Of a stretch of DNA of 64,000 bases, positions 8,518 through 16,751 are shown piece by piece. Below the pieces are notes generated by a model. It was not told where the DNA came from. It was given only the letters and a program-made list of their open reading frames with translations, and did no database searches. This DNA is from Variibacter gotjawalensis. GTDB taxonomy: Bacteria; Pseudomonadota; Alphaproteobacteria; Rhizobiales; Xanthobacteraceae. Both the position numbers and the translations under genes were made by a program. The stretch spans positions 3,425,501 to 3,489,500 of the forward strand of contig NZ_AP014946.1 in the NCBI RefSeq assembly GCF_002355335.1. The letters are read 5' to 3'. Positions within the stretch are counted from its first letter, which is position 1. Each line of letters opens with the position of its first letter.

Positions 8518-8919
8518 ATGCAATCGAAGTTGCTCGCTGCCGCTGTCGTCGTCCTCGGGCTGACCGCAGCGCCTATCGCATTCGCACAAAACGCCATCAC
8601 GGCAAAGGATGTCCTGCGCGACGATCTCAACGGCATGGCCAATCAAGAGACGATCATGCAGGCTATCGAGATCGCGCCTGGCGGGATGGTCCCCTGGCAT
8701 ACGCACCCCGACGGCCACGAGATAACCTATGTGATTGAAGGTTCGCTGACGCTCGAGGTGGACGGCCAGCAAAAGCGCACGTTGAAAGCCGGCGACGGTT
8801 TCCACATCCAGCCGAAGACACCGCACTCGGCGAAGAATGAAGGCAGCGAGAAAGCGAAGATTCTCGTCGTGCGTTTGAACGAAAAAGGTAAGCCGATCGC
8901 ACAGCCGTTCCAGCGCTGA
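8518..8919 (+). CDS. secreted cupin-domain protein
   Basis: A 133-residue protein with a signal peptide (cut near AFAQ) and one small cupin barrel. Motif 1 is PWHTHPDGHEITYVIEG, with the metal-binding His/His/Glu set, and motif 2 is around GFHIQPKTPHSAKNEG, whose P-x-x-x-P-H supplies the fourth ligand. A divalent metal site is therefore likely intact. Small cupins of this kind include isomerases, dioxygenases and sensors; the substrate is unknown. GGGAG precedes the ATG at 10 bases. A DUF2171 gene follows after a structured 63-base spacer. Confidence 0.86.
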   Translation: MQSKLLAAAVVVLGLTAAPIAFAQNAITAKDVLRDDLNGMANQETIMQAIEIAPGGMVPWHTHPDGHEITYVIEGSLTLEVDGQQKRTLKAGDGFHIQPKTPHSAKNEGSEKAKILVVRLNEKGKPIAQPFQR

Positions 8920-8933
8920 ATTGAGGAACATCC

Positions 8934-8978
8934 GCGCTCCGCATGGGTTGTTTTAACAGAACAACAACAGCGGAGCGC
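8934..8978 (+). promoter_or_regulatory. 5'-UTR hairpin masking the ribosome-binding site of the DUF2171 gene
   Basis: GCGCTCCGC (8934-8942) is the exact complement of GCGGAGCGC (8970-8978), and inside it GTTGTT (8947-8952) pairs with AACAAC (8960-8965). The right outer arm contains the GGAG (8972-8975) that should serve the ATG at 8983, so a folded transcript would hide the ribosome site. There is no T-run after it, so it is not a normal terminator for the cupin gene. Confidence 0.6.
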
Positions 8979-8982
8979 ACTG

Positions 8983-9216
8983 ATGCAACTCGACAAGATT
9001 CAAGAACATATGGAAGTGCTCGGATCCGACGGTGAGCACGTCGGTACCGTGGATCATCTCGATGGGCAGACAGCGATCAAGCTCACGAAGACTGATCCGG
9101 CCGCAAAGGGTAAGCACCATCTTATTCCGGCAGCGTGGGTCGATCACATCGATCGCCACGTGCATCTCAACAAGTCGGCTGCGGAAGCTTTCTCGCAGTG
9201 GAAAGAAGCCGCCTAA
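8983..9216 (+). CDS. DUF2171 domain protein
   Basis: A 77-residue cytoplasmic protein. The pattern IQEHMEVLGSDGEHVGTVDHLDG followed by IKLTKTDPAAKGKHHLIPAAWVD fits DUF2171, a short beta-rich family that resembles a PRC-barrel half; molecular role unknown. The ATG at 8983 has GGAG seven bases upstream, but that site sits in the right arm of a perfect hairpin (8934-8978), suggesting translation control. It is convergent with the short membrane protein at 9270. Confidence 0.85.
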   Translation: MQLDKIQEHMEVLGSDGEHVGTVDHLDGQTAIKLTKTDPAAKGKHHLIPAAWVDHIDRHVHLNKSAAEAFSQWKEAA

Positions 9217-9269
9217 CCTCTAGACGACCAAGCCCGTGAGTTGGCGCTTCCGGTCCGAAGCCGGTGGCG

Positions 9270-9533
9270 TCAATTCGCGTTTGGACGCGGCGCTTCCATC
9301 GAGTCCGTTTGCGTTGACGGCGTCGACGACTTGGTACCGTTGATCAGCGACGACACCGTTGCCTGCACCTTGCCGGCCCAGTTTCCCGCATTGCGGCCGA
9401 CCACATCCCAATTGACCATCGGGCGCTCCTGCGTGCCATCGGCCCGCGTCGTTCCGGCATTCGTAGTGTCGTAGACGTAAGCCGCAGCGAGCAGGAACAC
9501 TGCACCGAGGATCATCCCAGAGAACATTCTCAT
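9270..9533 (-). CDS. small membrane-anchored hypothetical protein
   Basis: An 87-residue protein with one N-terminal hydrophobic helix (MFSGMILGAVFLLAAAYVY) followed by a polar tail of about 60 residues that ends in a Ser/Thr/Pro/Asn-rich stretch. The D-T-T-N-A-G sequence after the helix suggests either a signal anchor or a cut signal peptide. I chose the ATG at 9533, which has GGAG upstream; an in-frame ATG at 9527 is equally possible, and the open frame continues upstream to 9692. No family is recognised, although similar one-helix proteins occur widely in Bradyrhizobiaceae. Confidence 0.6.
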   Translation of the reverse strand: MRMFSGMILGAVFLLAAAYVYDTTNAGTTRADGTQERPMVNWDVVGRNAGNWAGKVQATVSSLINGTKSSTPSTQTDSMEAPRPNAN

Positions 9534-9747
9534 TCCAGAGCTCCAGACGAGCGATGTGATTTCATGGCGGCAGAAGAAGTCCGCATCAAGACATCCAGTT
9601 CCATGCAATTGAGCATAGAGAAGCAAACCATTGATATAACTTAGTTTTCCGAAAAAAGTTGGCTTTTTCCACAGCCCCGTGCTAGGTTGCATTTCCTCAC
9701 AAAAAGGCCGTTCGGGCCGAGTGATCAGTCAAAACAGGCGTTGTGGC

Positions 9748-9942
9748 GTGCACAAGTACACGATTGGCGAAACCGTTCATTTTTCGGCCCCGCTTCCCGG
9801 CCGCATCAGTGTTGAAGGCAACTACGAAGTTGTTCGGCTACTCCCTCCGGATGGTGACGACTTTCAATACCGGATCAAGAGCCTCACTGAGGCTTATGAG
9901 CGCGTAGCCAAAGAAAGCCAACTCGAAGTCGTCGCTGCCTAG
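9748..9942 (+). CDS. conserved small rhizobial protein (64 aa)
   Basis: A 64-residue cytoplasmic protein starting HKYTIGETVHFSAPL and ending DDFQYRIKSLTEAYERVAKESQLEV. I recall this pattern (YEVVRLLPP..GDDFQYRIKS..E.HERV.KESQL) as a very common, uncharacterised small protein of Rhizobiales. It should fold as a small SH3-like beta barrel with a C-terminal helix. The GTG at 9748 gives the conserved N-terminus; the frame is open to 9679, and the GTG at 9721 is an alternative. No Shine-Dalgarno sequence is obvious. Confidence 0.75.
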   Translation: MHKYTIGETVHFSAPLPGRISVEGNYEVVRLLPPDGDDFQYRIKSLTEAYERVAKESQLEVVAA

Positions 9943-10120
9943 CGCAAGCGCCTCTGTGCAAGCTCGTCTGAGCAACTGCGGTAACCGGCTGATCTCGCTG
10001 TCAGAAATTTCCCGCGCTTAACGGCTGTTCATAACGCATTATATTTGCTCCGTTATTCGGAACCTCGGCGCGATTCTCGTATTGATGTGCCGGGGGATCA
10101 CACTGACGGAGATACCATCA

Positions 10121-10375
10121 ATGCGTTTTCATCTAGTTGCTGCTGCGACCGCGGCCTTTTTGGCTCTACCGCTCTCGGCCGGCGCCGCGACACTGGCACC
10201 GACCGACATGTCGGCTCAGTCAGTCTACGTTGGACCGGGAGGAGTTCGCGTTGGTCCGGACCATCGCCGCTGGGAATCGCGTGGCGCACGCCGTGACCGT
10301 CGCTGCCGCACCGAGGTGCGCACCGTCGAGCGTCGCGGTCGCACCGTGACGACCCGGTCGCGTGTCTGCGACTAA
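10121..10375 (+). CDS. small secreted Arg-rich hypothetical protein
   Basis: An 84-residue protein with a signal peptide (MRFHLVAAATAAFLALPLSAGA). The mature part has a glycine turn (YVGPGGVRVGPDHRRW) followed by a strongly basic tail with a Cys pair (RRCRTEVRTVERRGRTV...RVCD). The pattern recalls short periplasmic peptides frequent in Bradyrhizobium, whose role is unknown. The ATG at 10121 has ACGGAG at the right distance; ATG 10082/10085 in frame is less likely. A clear terminator follows after 21 bases. Confidence 0.72.
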   Translation: MRFHLVAAATAAFLALPLSAGAATLAPTDMSAQSVYVGPGGVRVGPDHRRWESRGARRDRRCRTEVRTVERRGRTVTTRSRVCD

Positions 10376-10396
10376 GATTGTCGATATTGTAGCGAG

Positions 10397-10423
10397 AATG
10401 GCCCCATCAGTGGGGCCATTTTT
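10397..10423 (+). terminator. Rho-independent terminator
   Basis: A perfect 10-base stem (AATGGCCCCA / TGGGGCCATT), four-base loop and T-run, 21 bases after the secreted Arg-rich protein. Confidence 0.9.
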
Positions 10424-10504
10424 GTTACTGTTGCGATGAGCCTCATTCAGGTCGCCTTTGCGGCCTAGCAGCACGAAACACGGAAGAATCGGGGAACGGC
10501 GCAG

Positions 10505-11491
10505 ATGTGGGGACTTGAAGCGCTCGGCATCCAATATAATGAGGCGACCGGCATCGTCGGCCTTCCTGTCTGGGCGGCCGCCGTTGCCGCCGCATTGCTG
10601 GTCGTCTTCTTCGTTCTCGCGCTTGTACGCACCGGCCTCGCCGGCACGCTGATGTTCCTCGCGCTGGTCGGTTTCGCCGGCTGGGCGGCCTTCTCCTGGA
10701 CCGAACACAATCGCGTCGAGGAGCGGCGGGGGCTCCAGGCCCGCCTTCTCGCCACAGAAACTGTCGCGCAAGCACCCAATTCGCCATTGAGCTGCCTCGC
10801 CGGCACCAGCGGCGATGCGCTCGAAACCGCATGCGAGCGTAGCCTGTTCGCAAGCGCCGAGTCCGCAGCAGCCGCGACATCCTACGCGGCGCGGCAGGTT
10901 AGCCTCCTTGGCGACGCTTTGCGGTTCGCTTCGGCCAGCAACGATACGGCTTTCGCCAAGATCTTCGACCCGCTGCGGGTAACTCTCGAACAGGACCGCT
11001 ACGGAGCCGTCGCCAATGCGCTGACCACCCGCTACGGCTGTTCGCCAGACGTCTGCGTCGCCTTCGCGAACTTCAAGGACACGGTGCGCCTACGCGCGAA
11101 CATGCGCGACAACGCCTTTGCCGGCCACGTCCAGCGCGCCTCGGCGTCTTGGGGCGAAAAAGAAAAGGTCGCCTCCACCCCGGCACCGGCCCCGAACACG
11201 ATGGCGACACGGCCCGGCGCACCCGGAACACCGCTTCCCGACGGCTACAATCTGCCGTCGGCGTCCTCGATCCCGCCGGTCAGCATCATGGCGGCCGAGC
11301 CGACGACCCCGCCGCCCGCCGCAACACCGCCACGCCCCGCAGCCGCACAGCCGCAACAGCCGCGCCGCACCACGCCGCCGCCACCGCGCCGGCCGGCCGA
11401 CGCGGCTCGTCCCTCCCCGCCGCCCGGAACGCCGGGCAGCCCAAATGGCTCGGCCTCCAACGGCCTGCCACCTCCGCCCCGCGCGCAATAG
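10505..11491 (+). CDS. membrane protein with proline-rich C-terminal tail
   Basis: A 328-residue protein of unknown function. Two hydrophobic helices (residues about 21-42 and 45-63) are followed by a polar domain with a conserved-looking Cys set (SPLSCLAG, ETACERSLF, RYGCSPDVCVAF) and then, from about residue 220, a long low-complexity tail of Pro, Ala, Arg and Thr (runs such as PTTPPPAATPPRP). The tail suggests a periplasmic or cytoplasmic linker that reaches a partner or the cell wall. GGGGAAC precedes the ATG. It lies 55 bases before mccA on the same strand, and the pairing may be conserved in relatives; I cannot verify that here. Confidence 0.75.
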   Translation: MWGLEALGIQYNEATGIVGLPVWAAAVAAALLVVFFVLALVRTGLAGTLMFLALVGFAGWAAFSWTEHNRVEERRGLQARLLATETVAQAPNSPLSCLAGTSGDALETACERSLFASAESAAAATSYAARQVSLLGDALRFASASNDTAFAKIFDPLRVTLEQDRYGAVANALTTRYGCSPDVCVAFANFKDTVRLRANMRDNAFAGHVQRASASWGEKEKVASTPAPAPNTMATRPGAPGTPLPDGYNLPSASSIPPVSIMAAEPTTPPPAATPPRPAAAQPQQPRRTTPPPPRRPADAARPSPPPGTPGSPNGSASNGLPPPPRAQ

Positions 11492-11546
11492 TGCATGACG
11501 GCTCGCGCCGGTTGACCCGGCGCGGCGCCTCGCTCAGAAATGTCGA

Positions 11547-13511
11547 ATGCTGAAATCCGTTCTGATCGCCAACCGTGGCGAGATCGCCTGCCGCATCGCC
11601 AGAACCGCAAAAGCGCTCGGTATGCGCACGATCGCGGTCTATTCCGACGCCGACGCGAAGTCGCTTCACGTCCAAGTCTGCGATGAGGCGCACCACATCG
11701 GCGCCGCACCGCCGCGCGAGAGCTATCTCGTCGCCGAGAAGATCATCGCGGTCGCCAAGAAAGCCGGCGCCGACTGCGTTCACCCAGGCTACGGCTTCCT
11801 CTCGGAGAACGCCGCCTTCGCTGAAGCTTGCGCAGCTGCCGGTCTCGTCTTCGTCGGCCCGCCGCCGAATGCCATTCGGGCGATGGGCCTGAAAGACGCC
11901 GCCAAAGCGCTGATGGAAAAAGCCGGCGTGCCGGTCGTCCCGGGCTATCACGGCGAGCGGCAGGAGCCGACGTTCCTGAAGCAGAAGGCTTACGAAATCG
12001 GCTATCCGGTCCTCATCAAGGCGGTCGCCGGCGGCGGCGGCAAAGGCATGCGCCGCGTCGACAAGCACGCCGACTTCGACGACGCGCTCGAAGGCGCGAT
12101 GCGTGAAGCGCAAGGCGCGTTCGGCGACAACCGCGTGCTGATCGAGAAATACGTCCTCTCGCCGCGCCATGTCGAAATCCAAGTCTTTGGCGACAACTAC
12201 GGCAATGCCGTTCACCTCAACGAGCGCGACTGCTCGCTGCAGCGCCGCCATCAGAAGGTAATCGAAGAGTCCCCGGCTCCGGGCATGTCGCCACAAGTGC
12301 GTGACGCGATGGGCCGTGCGGCCGTCGCCGCCGCGAAAGCGGTCGGCTATTCGGGTGCCGGCACGGTCGAGTTCATTGCGGACGGTGCCGGAGCGCTTCG
12401 CGCCGACGGCTTCTGGTTCATGGAAATGAACACGCGCCTGCAGGTCGAGCATCCGGTCACCGAAATGGTGACGGGCCTCGATCTCGTCGAATGGCAATTC
12501 CGCGTTGCTTCGGGCGAGAAGTTGCCGCTCGAGCAGAAAGACATTCGGCTCAACGGCCACGCCGTCGAAGCACGCCTCTACGCGGAAGACCCCGAGCGCG
12601 GTTTCGTGCCGTCGACCGGTCGCGTCATCGCGCTCGAGCTTCCGCAGCGCGAAGGCGTCCGCATCGACGCTGGCGTCGCCGCAGGCATGGACGTGACGCC
12701 CTACTACGATCCGATGATCGCGAAAGTCATCGCCCATGCGCCGACGCGCACCGAAGCGCTCGACCGTCTCGCCGACGTGATGGACCACACGGCCGTCGCC
12801 GGTCCACGCACCAACGCGGCTTTCCTTTCGGCGATCTGCAAGCACCCTGAATTCCGCGCCGAGAAGTTCGACACCGGCTTCATCGAGCGCCACATGGAAG
12901 ACCTCGGCGCTGTTCCGCGCGCGAAGGATACGGCCGCAGTCGCTGCCGGCGCCGCGCGCCTGTTCGCGCGCGAAACCACTGCGCTGCACGAACGCGCGCG
13001 CCGCGTCAGCACCGAACTACACTCGCCGTGGTCTGCCACCGACGCCTTCAGCTTCTCGGGCGACCGCAAGACCAGCATCGCGCTGATCGCCGACGGCGAG
13101 CGCATTCGTGCCGACATCTCCTATCCGCAGCGTGCCAAGGCGGTGGCGACAATCTCCGTCGACGGCGCTGCGGCTGCGAGCGACGCGCATGTCATCGATC
13201 ACGGCCGCGACGTCTACGTGCTGCGCGGCGGACGGCAGTTCGTCGTCCACATCGAAGACCCGGCAATCGATGCAGATCACGGCGGCGGCGATGGCGCCAT
13301 CAAGGCACCGATGCATGGCAAACTCTTGGCCCTCTTCGTCAACGATGGCGACACCGTCGACAAAGGCGCGCGCGTCGCCGTCATCGAAGCGATGAAGATG
13401 GAGCACACGCTGACGGCGCCGATCGCCGGCACCGTGCGCGTCCTCAACGGCAATGTCGGTGCGCAAGTCGCCGAGGGCACCGGCCTGGTCCAGATCGAGG
13501 CCGCGACCTGA
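11547..13511 (+). CDS. mccA: 3-methylcrotonyl-CoA carboxylase, biotin carboxylase (alpha) subunit
   Basis: A 654-residue biotin-dependent carboxylase subunit. Seen in order: biotin-carboxylase N domain (IANRGEIACRIARTAK), ATP-grasp glycine loop GGGGKGM (162-168), the HLNERDCSLQRRHQKVIEE box, active-site MNTRLQVEHPVTE, BC C domain, a linker (BT) region, and a C-terminal biotinyl domain with EAMKMEH, biotin on Lys617. It would carboxylate its own biotin and work with MccB. Assignment to methylcrotonyl rather than acetyl or propionyl is inferred from the presence of mccB and isovaleryl-CoA dehydrogenase in the window; this type of alpha subunit can also serve other acyl-CoAs. DUF1489 follows after one base. 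Confidence 0.9.
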   Translation: MLKSVLIANRGEIACRIARTAKALGMRTIAVYSDADAKSLHVQVCDEAHHIGAAPPRESYLVAEKIIAVAKKAGADCVHPGYGFLSENAAFAEACAAAGLVFVGPPPNAIRAMGLKDAAKALMEKAGVPVVPGYHGERQEPTFLKQKAYEIGYPVLIKAVAGGGGKGMRRVDKHADFDDALEGAMREAQGAFGDNRVLIEKYVLSPRHVEIQVFGDNYGNAVHLNERDCSLQRRHQKVIEESPAPGMSPQVRDAMGRAAVAAAKAVGYSGAGTVEFIADGAGALRADGFWFMEMNTRLQVEHPVTEMVTGLDLVEWQFRVASGEKLPLEQKDIRLNGHAVEARLYAEDPERGFVPSTGRVIALELPQREGVRIDAGVAAGMDVTPYYDPMIAKVIAHAPTRTEALDRLADVMDHTAVAGPRTNAAFLSAICKHPEFRAEKFDTGFIERHMEDLGAVPRAKDTAAVAAGAARLFARETTALHERARRVSTELHSPWSATDAFSFSGDRKTSIALIADGERIRADISYPQRAKAVATISVDGAAAASDAHVIDHGRDVYVLRGGRQFVVHIEDPAIDADHGGGDGAIKAPMHGKLLALFVNDGDTVDKGARVAVIEAMKMEHTLTAPIAGTVRVLNGNVGAQVAEGTGLVQIEAAT

Positions 13512-13512
13512 G

Positions 13513-13950
13513 ATGAGCCTGAACCTCATCAAACTCTGCGTCGGCTGCGACTCGATCGAGGAGCTGCAGGGCTGGATCGACGAGCGGCTGCGCGACAAGA
13601 AGAAGCGCAAGCTGCCGGTCGAACATGTGCACACCACCCGCATGATGCCGAAGCGTGTCGATGAGTTGCTCGGAGCCGGCTCGCTCTACTGGGTGATCCG
13701 CGGCGAACTATCTTGCCGCCAGCAGCTGCGGGACGTGCGCAGCATCATTGACAAGGAAGGTATCAGCCGCTGCGAGCTTGTGCTGGAACCGAAGGTCATC
13801 ACGGTTCGGCCTCGACCCTTCCGCGCCTTCCAGGGCTGGCGGTATCTCACCGTGAAAGACGCGCCGCCCGATCTCGATCACGCCGCGCCAGGCGCGGCCG
13901 GTATGCCGGAACCCATGCGGCGCGAACTCAGAGAGCTGGGATTGCTCTGA
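13513..13950 (+). CDS. DUF1489 family protein
   Basis: A 145-residue cytoplasmic protein of DUF1489, an alphaproteobacterial family with no known function. Seen: LNLIKLCVGCDSIEELQGWI at the start, HTTRMMPKRVDELLGAGSLYWVIRGELSCRQ in the middle, and a terminal FRAFQGWRYL strand. The Cys and basic residues could bind metal or nucleic acid, but that is guesswork. It starts one base after mccA stops, so the two are very likely in one transcript. I used the ATG at 13513; the frame extends upstream inside mccA. Confidence 0.9.
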   Translation: MSLNLIKLCVGCDSIEELQGWIDERLRDKKKRKLPVEHVHTTRMMPKRVDELLGAGSLYWVIRGELSCRQQLRDVRSIIDKEGISRCELVLEPKVITVRPRPFRAFQGWRYLTVKDAPPDLDHAAPGAAGMPEPMRRELRELGLL

Positions 13951-14207
13951 TGAAAATCTTGCTCGCCGGTGCCATCATCGCTTCAGGTTTCGCGACTGCC
14001 GCAGTCGCCGACGATTGTCGGGGCGGAGTGCAAAGCTCGCTGACGCAGCCGAAGACCAATTGCGCGCAGAGCAAACCGTCGGTGGGGCGCGCGGAGAAAA
14101 CCGGCCGTCAGGACGAAAAGCTTCCGCCTGGAACTTATCGCGCCGGCAATACGACCGTGACGGTCGGCGGTTATCTCAGCGTTGGAACGAGCGTTCGCGC
14201 GCGTTGA
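13950..14207 (+). CDS. small secreted hypothetical protein
   Basis: An 85-residue protein with a signal peptide (MKILLAGAIIASGFATAAVA). The mature part contains two cysteines (DDCRGG, KTNCAQS) that could form a disulfide, then a Lys/Glu-rich linker and a short strand region (GTYRAGNTTVTVGGYLSV). No family is recognised. Its ATG shares one base with the DUF1489 stop (TGATG), so it is translationally coupled to mccA-DUF1489. Confidence 0.7.
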   Translation: MKILLAGAIIASGFATAAVADDCRGGVQSSLTQPKTNCAQSKPSVGRAEKTGRQDEKLPPGTYRAGNTTVTVGGYLSVGTSVRAR

Positions 14208-14264
14208 CAACTTAATCCGCTCGCGATCACATTGAGGCCGCACTGCGACGCGAGAAGGATTCGC

Positions 14265-14696
14265 GTGAGGCATATTTCCATCATTGTTTTGTTCGCGACT
14301 GTCGCAGCTGAGCCTGCGCTGGCCCGCGAATTCGTCTGTTCGAATCTCTCTCAGGTGGGGCGCGCCACCAACGGCGATCTTGTCGCGGTCACGGTGCGTG
14401 AAGGCAGCCAGCTCAAGATCGCAATCGATACGAAGAAGCCGACGAGATCGTCCATCACTTGGACGAATACGGGCGATCCGGAACTCGACGATCAGCCGAA
14501 CAATTTCACATCGCGCAGCCGCGTGATCGAACGCGACGGACAGATTTTCGCTTCGCTCATGGCGGATACGAAAACGCTTCAGTCCGCCGGAACGCTGATC
14601 ATCGCGCGCGACGGCGCGCTGTGGATTACCGAAAGCACGGCCGCGAACGACAAGCTCGTGCACTACATTATTCAAGGCAATTGCCAGAGGAAGTGA
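14265..14696 (+). CDS. secreted hypothetical protein
   Basis: A 143-residue protein starting at a GTG with AAGGA five bases upstream; the frame is open to 14232. The first 20 residues are a signal peptide (cut after ALA). The mature part alternates polar and hydrophobic strands (LVAVTVREGSQLKIAIDT, SRVIERDGQIFASLMAD, AGTLIIARDGALWITES) and has two cysteines (FVCSNL near the start, GNCQRK at the end), which may be linked by a disulfide in a lipocalin-like or beta-sandwich domain. No family recognised. It overlaps the NIPSNAP gene by one base (TGATG). Confidence 0.72.
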   Translation: MRHISIIVLFATVAAEPALAREFVCSNLSQVGRATNGDLVAVTVREGSQLKIAIDTKKPTRSSITWTNTGDPELDDQPNNFTSRSRVIERDGQIFASLMADTKTLQSAGTLIIARDGALWITESTAANDKLVHYIIQGNCQRK

Positions 14697-15010
14697 TGAT
14701 CACCTGCTATCTCCGCTACGTCATCGATCCCGATAAGATCGCTGAGTTCGAGGAATACGCGAAGATGTGGCTCAATCTTCTGCCGCGCTTCGGCGGCATC
14801 CATCACGGCTACTTTCTGCCGTCCGAGGGGGAAAGCGACATCGCGCTCTCGATGTTCAGCTTCGCAAGCCTCGCTGAATACGAACAGTATCGCAAAGACG
14901 CCGCGAAAGACCCGGACGTAGCCGAAGCCGTCGCCTTCGCGAAGCGCACCAAATGCTTCCTGCGCTACGAGCGATCGTTCTTCCGGCCAGTTCTGCCGGA
15001 GGTCGGCTAG
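14696..15010 (+). CDS. NIPSNAP family protein
   Basis: A 104-residue protein of the NIPSNAP / dimeric alpha-beta barrel fold. Seen: CYLRYVIDPDKIAEFEEYAKMW, LPRFGGIHHGYFLPSEG and DIALSMFSFASLAEYEQYRKDA, the family's strand-helix-strand order. Bacterial NIPSNAPs are small cytosolic ligand-binding or oxidoreductase-like proteins whose substrates are mostly unknown. The gene is coupled to the secreted protein upstream and converges with panC, sharing four bases at the stop codons. Confidence 0.9.
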   Translation: MITCYLRYVIDPDKIAEFEEYAKMWLNLLPRFGGIHHGYFLPSEGESDIALSMFSFASLAEYEQYRKDAAKDPDVAEAVAFAKRTKCFLRYERSFFRPVLPEVG

Positions 15011-15861
15011 ACCGCAATATTATCGATCAGCCGGGTCTTCCCGATCTTCGCCGCGACGAGCAGGCGCAGCTTTGCATCGCTCTTATCCGCAACGGATTTA
15101 AGCGACTCCGTCTCGCGCGCTTCGAGATAATCGACCGCAAAACCTGCCTGCTCGAGCGACTTTTGCCCCGCCTCGGTCGCCTTCGAGACGGCGGTTCCGG
15201 CGCGAATGTCTTCGGCACAAAAACGCAGCGTCCGATGGATCAACGGTGCGATCGCGCGGTGCTCTTCGGAGAGGTAGACGTTGCGCGACGACATAGCGAG
15301 TCCGTCTTTCTCGCGCACGGTCGGCGCTCCGATAATCTTCACCGGAATGTCGAGATCGGCGACCATCTTCTCCACGACACGCAGCTGCTGGAAATCCTTC
15401 TCGCCGAAAATCGCGAAATCCGGCAGATTCTGCAGCAGCAGTTTCGAAACCACGGTCGCGACGCCACCGAAGAAGTGCGGACGGAACTTATCTTCGAGGC
15501 CGACGCTCGCCGGCCCTGACGGCGCGATATGCGTCGAGAAGTCCGGCGGATACATGATCGTCACCGCCTTCGGCGCCCAGACGAGATCGGCTTTCGCCTC
15601 CGCCAGCTTCGCGCAATCGGACTCGAATGTGCGCGGATAGCTCGAGAAATCCTCCGTCGGCGCGAACTGCGTCGGGTTGACGAAGATCGAGACGACGACG
15701 CGCTCGGCCTTCTTCTGCCCGTGCTTCACCAGCGCCAGATGCCCCGCATGTAGCGCGCCCATCGTCGGCACCAGCGCGACTTTCTCGCCGGCGTTTCGGT
15801 ATCCCTGGATGCGCTTGCGCAACGCCGCAATCGTGTCGGCAATGGCAGGACGGCGAGGCAT
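15007..15861 (-). CDS. panC: pantothenate synthetase
   Basis: A 284-residue PanC that joins pantoate and beta-alanine with ATP in coenzyme A synthesis. Seen: the HIGH-like box VPTMGALHAGHLALVKHG, VVSIFVNPTQFAPTEDFSSYPR, the FRPHFFGGVATVVSKLL loop, FGEKDFQQLRVVEKM and the KMSKS-like box EKDGLAMSSRNVYLS. All catalytic landmarks are intact. I start at the ATG 15861 (MPRRPAIADTIAALRKR); an in-frame ATG at 15900 adds 13 residues with no family counterpart. panB is not adjacent in the window. Confidence 0.96.
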   Translation of the reverse strand: MPRRPAIADTIAALRKRIQGYRNAGEKVALVPTMGALHAGHLALVKHGQKKAERVVVSIFVNPTQFAPTEDFSSYPRTFESDCAKLAEAKADLVWAPKAVTIMYPPDFSTHIAPSGPASVGLEDKFRPHFFGGVATVVSKLLLQNLPDFAIFGEKDFQQLRVVEKMVADLDIPVKIIGAPTVREKDGLAMSSRNVYLSEEHRAIAPLIHRTLRFCAEDIRAGTAVSKATEAGQKSLEQAGFAVDYLEARETESLKSVADKSDAKLRLLVAAKIGKTRLIDNIAV

Positions 15862-16013
15862 GGAAAACCCTTCGGATAGCAACTCTACGAGGCCCGACAC
15901 CTACCGCATTCCCCGCACTAAACCAAACGGTTACCGCCAACCCGCGGCCGAATGAACCACAGGCTTGCACTCCCGCGACAAACAACCACTTAATCGCTTT
16001 CCAGGGAGACAGA

Positions 16014-16751
16014 ATGAGCCGCAACCCGACAGACCGTCAGACGCCCGCGCCACGGCAGAATGCCGATGCGCAGGCCAAGGCGCCGTCGTCGCGCGGCGAT
16101 ATCGACGCGTTCTTGACGCGCGCCCGTACGCTCGCGCCGCCGGTCGCGCCGGGCCAGCGCGGCCGCCTTCTCTTCGCGCTCGACGCAACGATGAGTCGTC
16201 AGCCGACCTGGGACACCGCTTGCCGCCTGCAGGGCGAGATGTTCCGCGAAGCCGGCGCGGTTGGCGGCCTCGACGTGCAGCTCGTCTACTATCGCGGCTT
16301 CGACGAATGCCGCTCTTCGCCCTGGGTTTCCGACACTGCGCGCCTGCGCGATCTCATGAGCCAGATCGACGTGCGCGGCGGCCATACGCAGATCGCCAAG
16401 ATCCTTCGCCACGCCCGCACCGAAACCCAAAAGACGAAAGTGCAGACACTCGTCTTCATCGGCGATGCCATGGAGGAGAAGATCGACGACCTCTGCGCCG
16501 CCGCCGGTGAACTTGGCATGCTCGGCGTTCCGGTATTGATGTTCCAGGAAGGCAGCGACAGCGTCACCGAGAAAGCCTTCCGAGAAATCGCGCGGCTGAC
16601 GCGCGGTGCCTATTGCCGTTTCGATCAGGGCGCCGCGAACACGCTAGCTGAGTTACTCCGTGCCGCCGCGATTTACGCGGCTGGCGGCATCCGGGCGCTC
16701 GAGAACGCGAACGACCGCGGCGCGCGGCAGCTGTTGGAGCAGCTCAAGTAA
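16014..16751 (+). CDS. VWA domain protein
   Basis: A 245-residue cytoplasmic protein with an N-terminal disordered segment (about 40 residues rich in Pro, Gln, Ala) and a von Willebrand factor A-like domain. The metal site reads FALDATMS (DxTxS) and a later FIGDAMEE strand supplies the acidic residue; a hydrophobic helix follows (YAAGGIRALEN region). VWA domains commonly act as protein-interaction modules. It overlaps the next gene, a membrane J protein, by one base (TAATG), so the two are coupled and probably act together; the combination suggests a chaperone-assisted assembly task, but no function is known. Confidence 0.85.
   Translation: MSRNPTDRQTPAPRQNADAQAKAPSSRGDIDAFLTRARTLAPPVAPGQRGRLLFALDATMSRQPTWDTACRLQGEMFREAGAVGGLDVQLVYYRGFDECRSSPWVSDTARLRDLMSQIDVRGGHTQIAKILRHARTETQKTKVQTLVFIGDAMEEKIDDLCAAAGELGMLGVPVLMFQEGSDSVTEKAFREIARLTRGAYCRFDQGAANTLAELLRAAAIYAAGGIRALENANDRGARQLLEQLK

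Noticed and set aside
11286-12989. 567-codon minus-strand frame across mccA
   Set aside because: Shadow of a well-conserved carboxylase; no domain visible.
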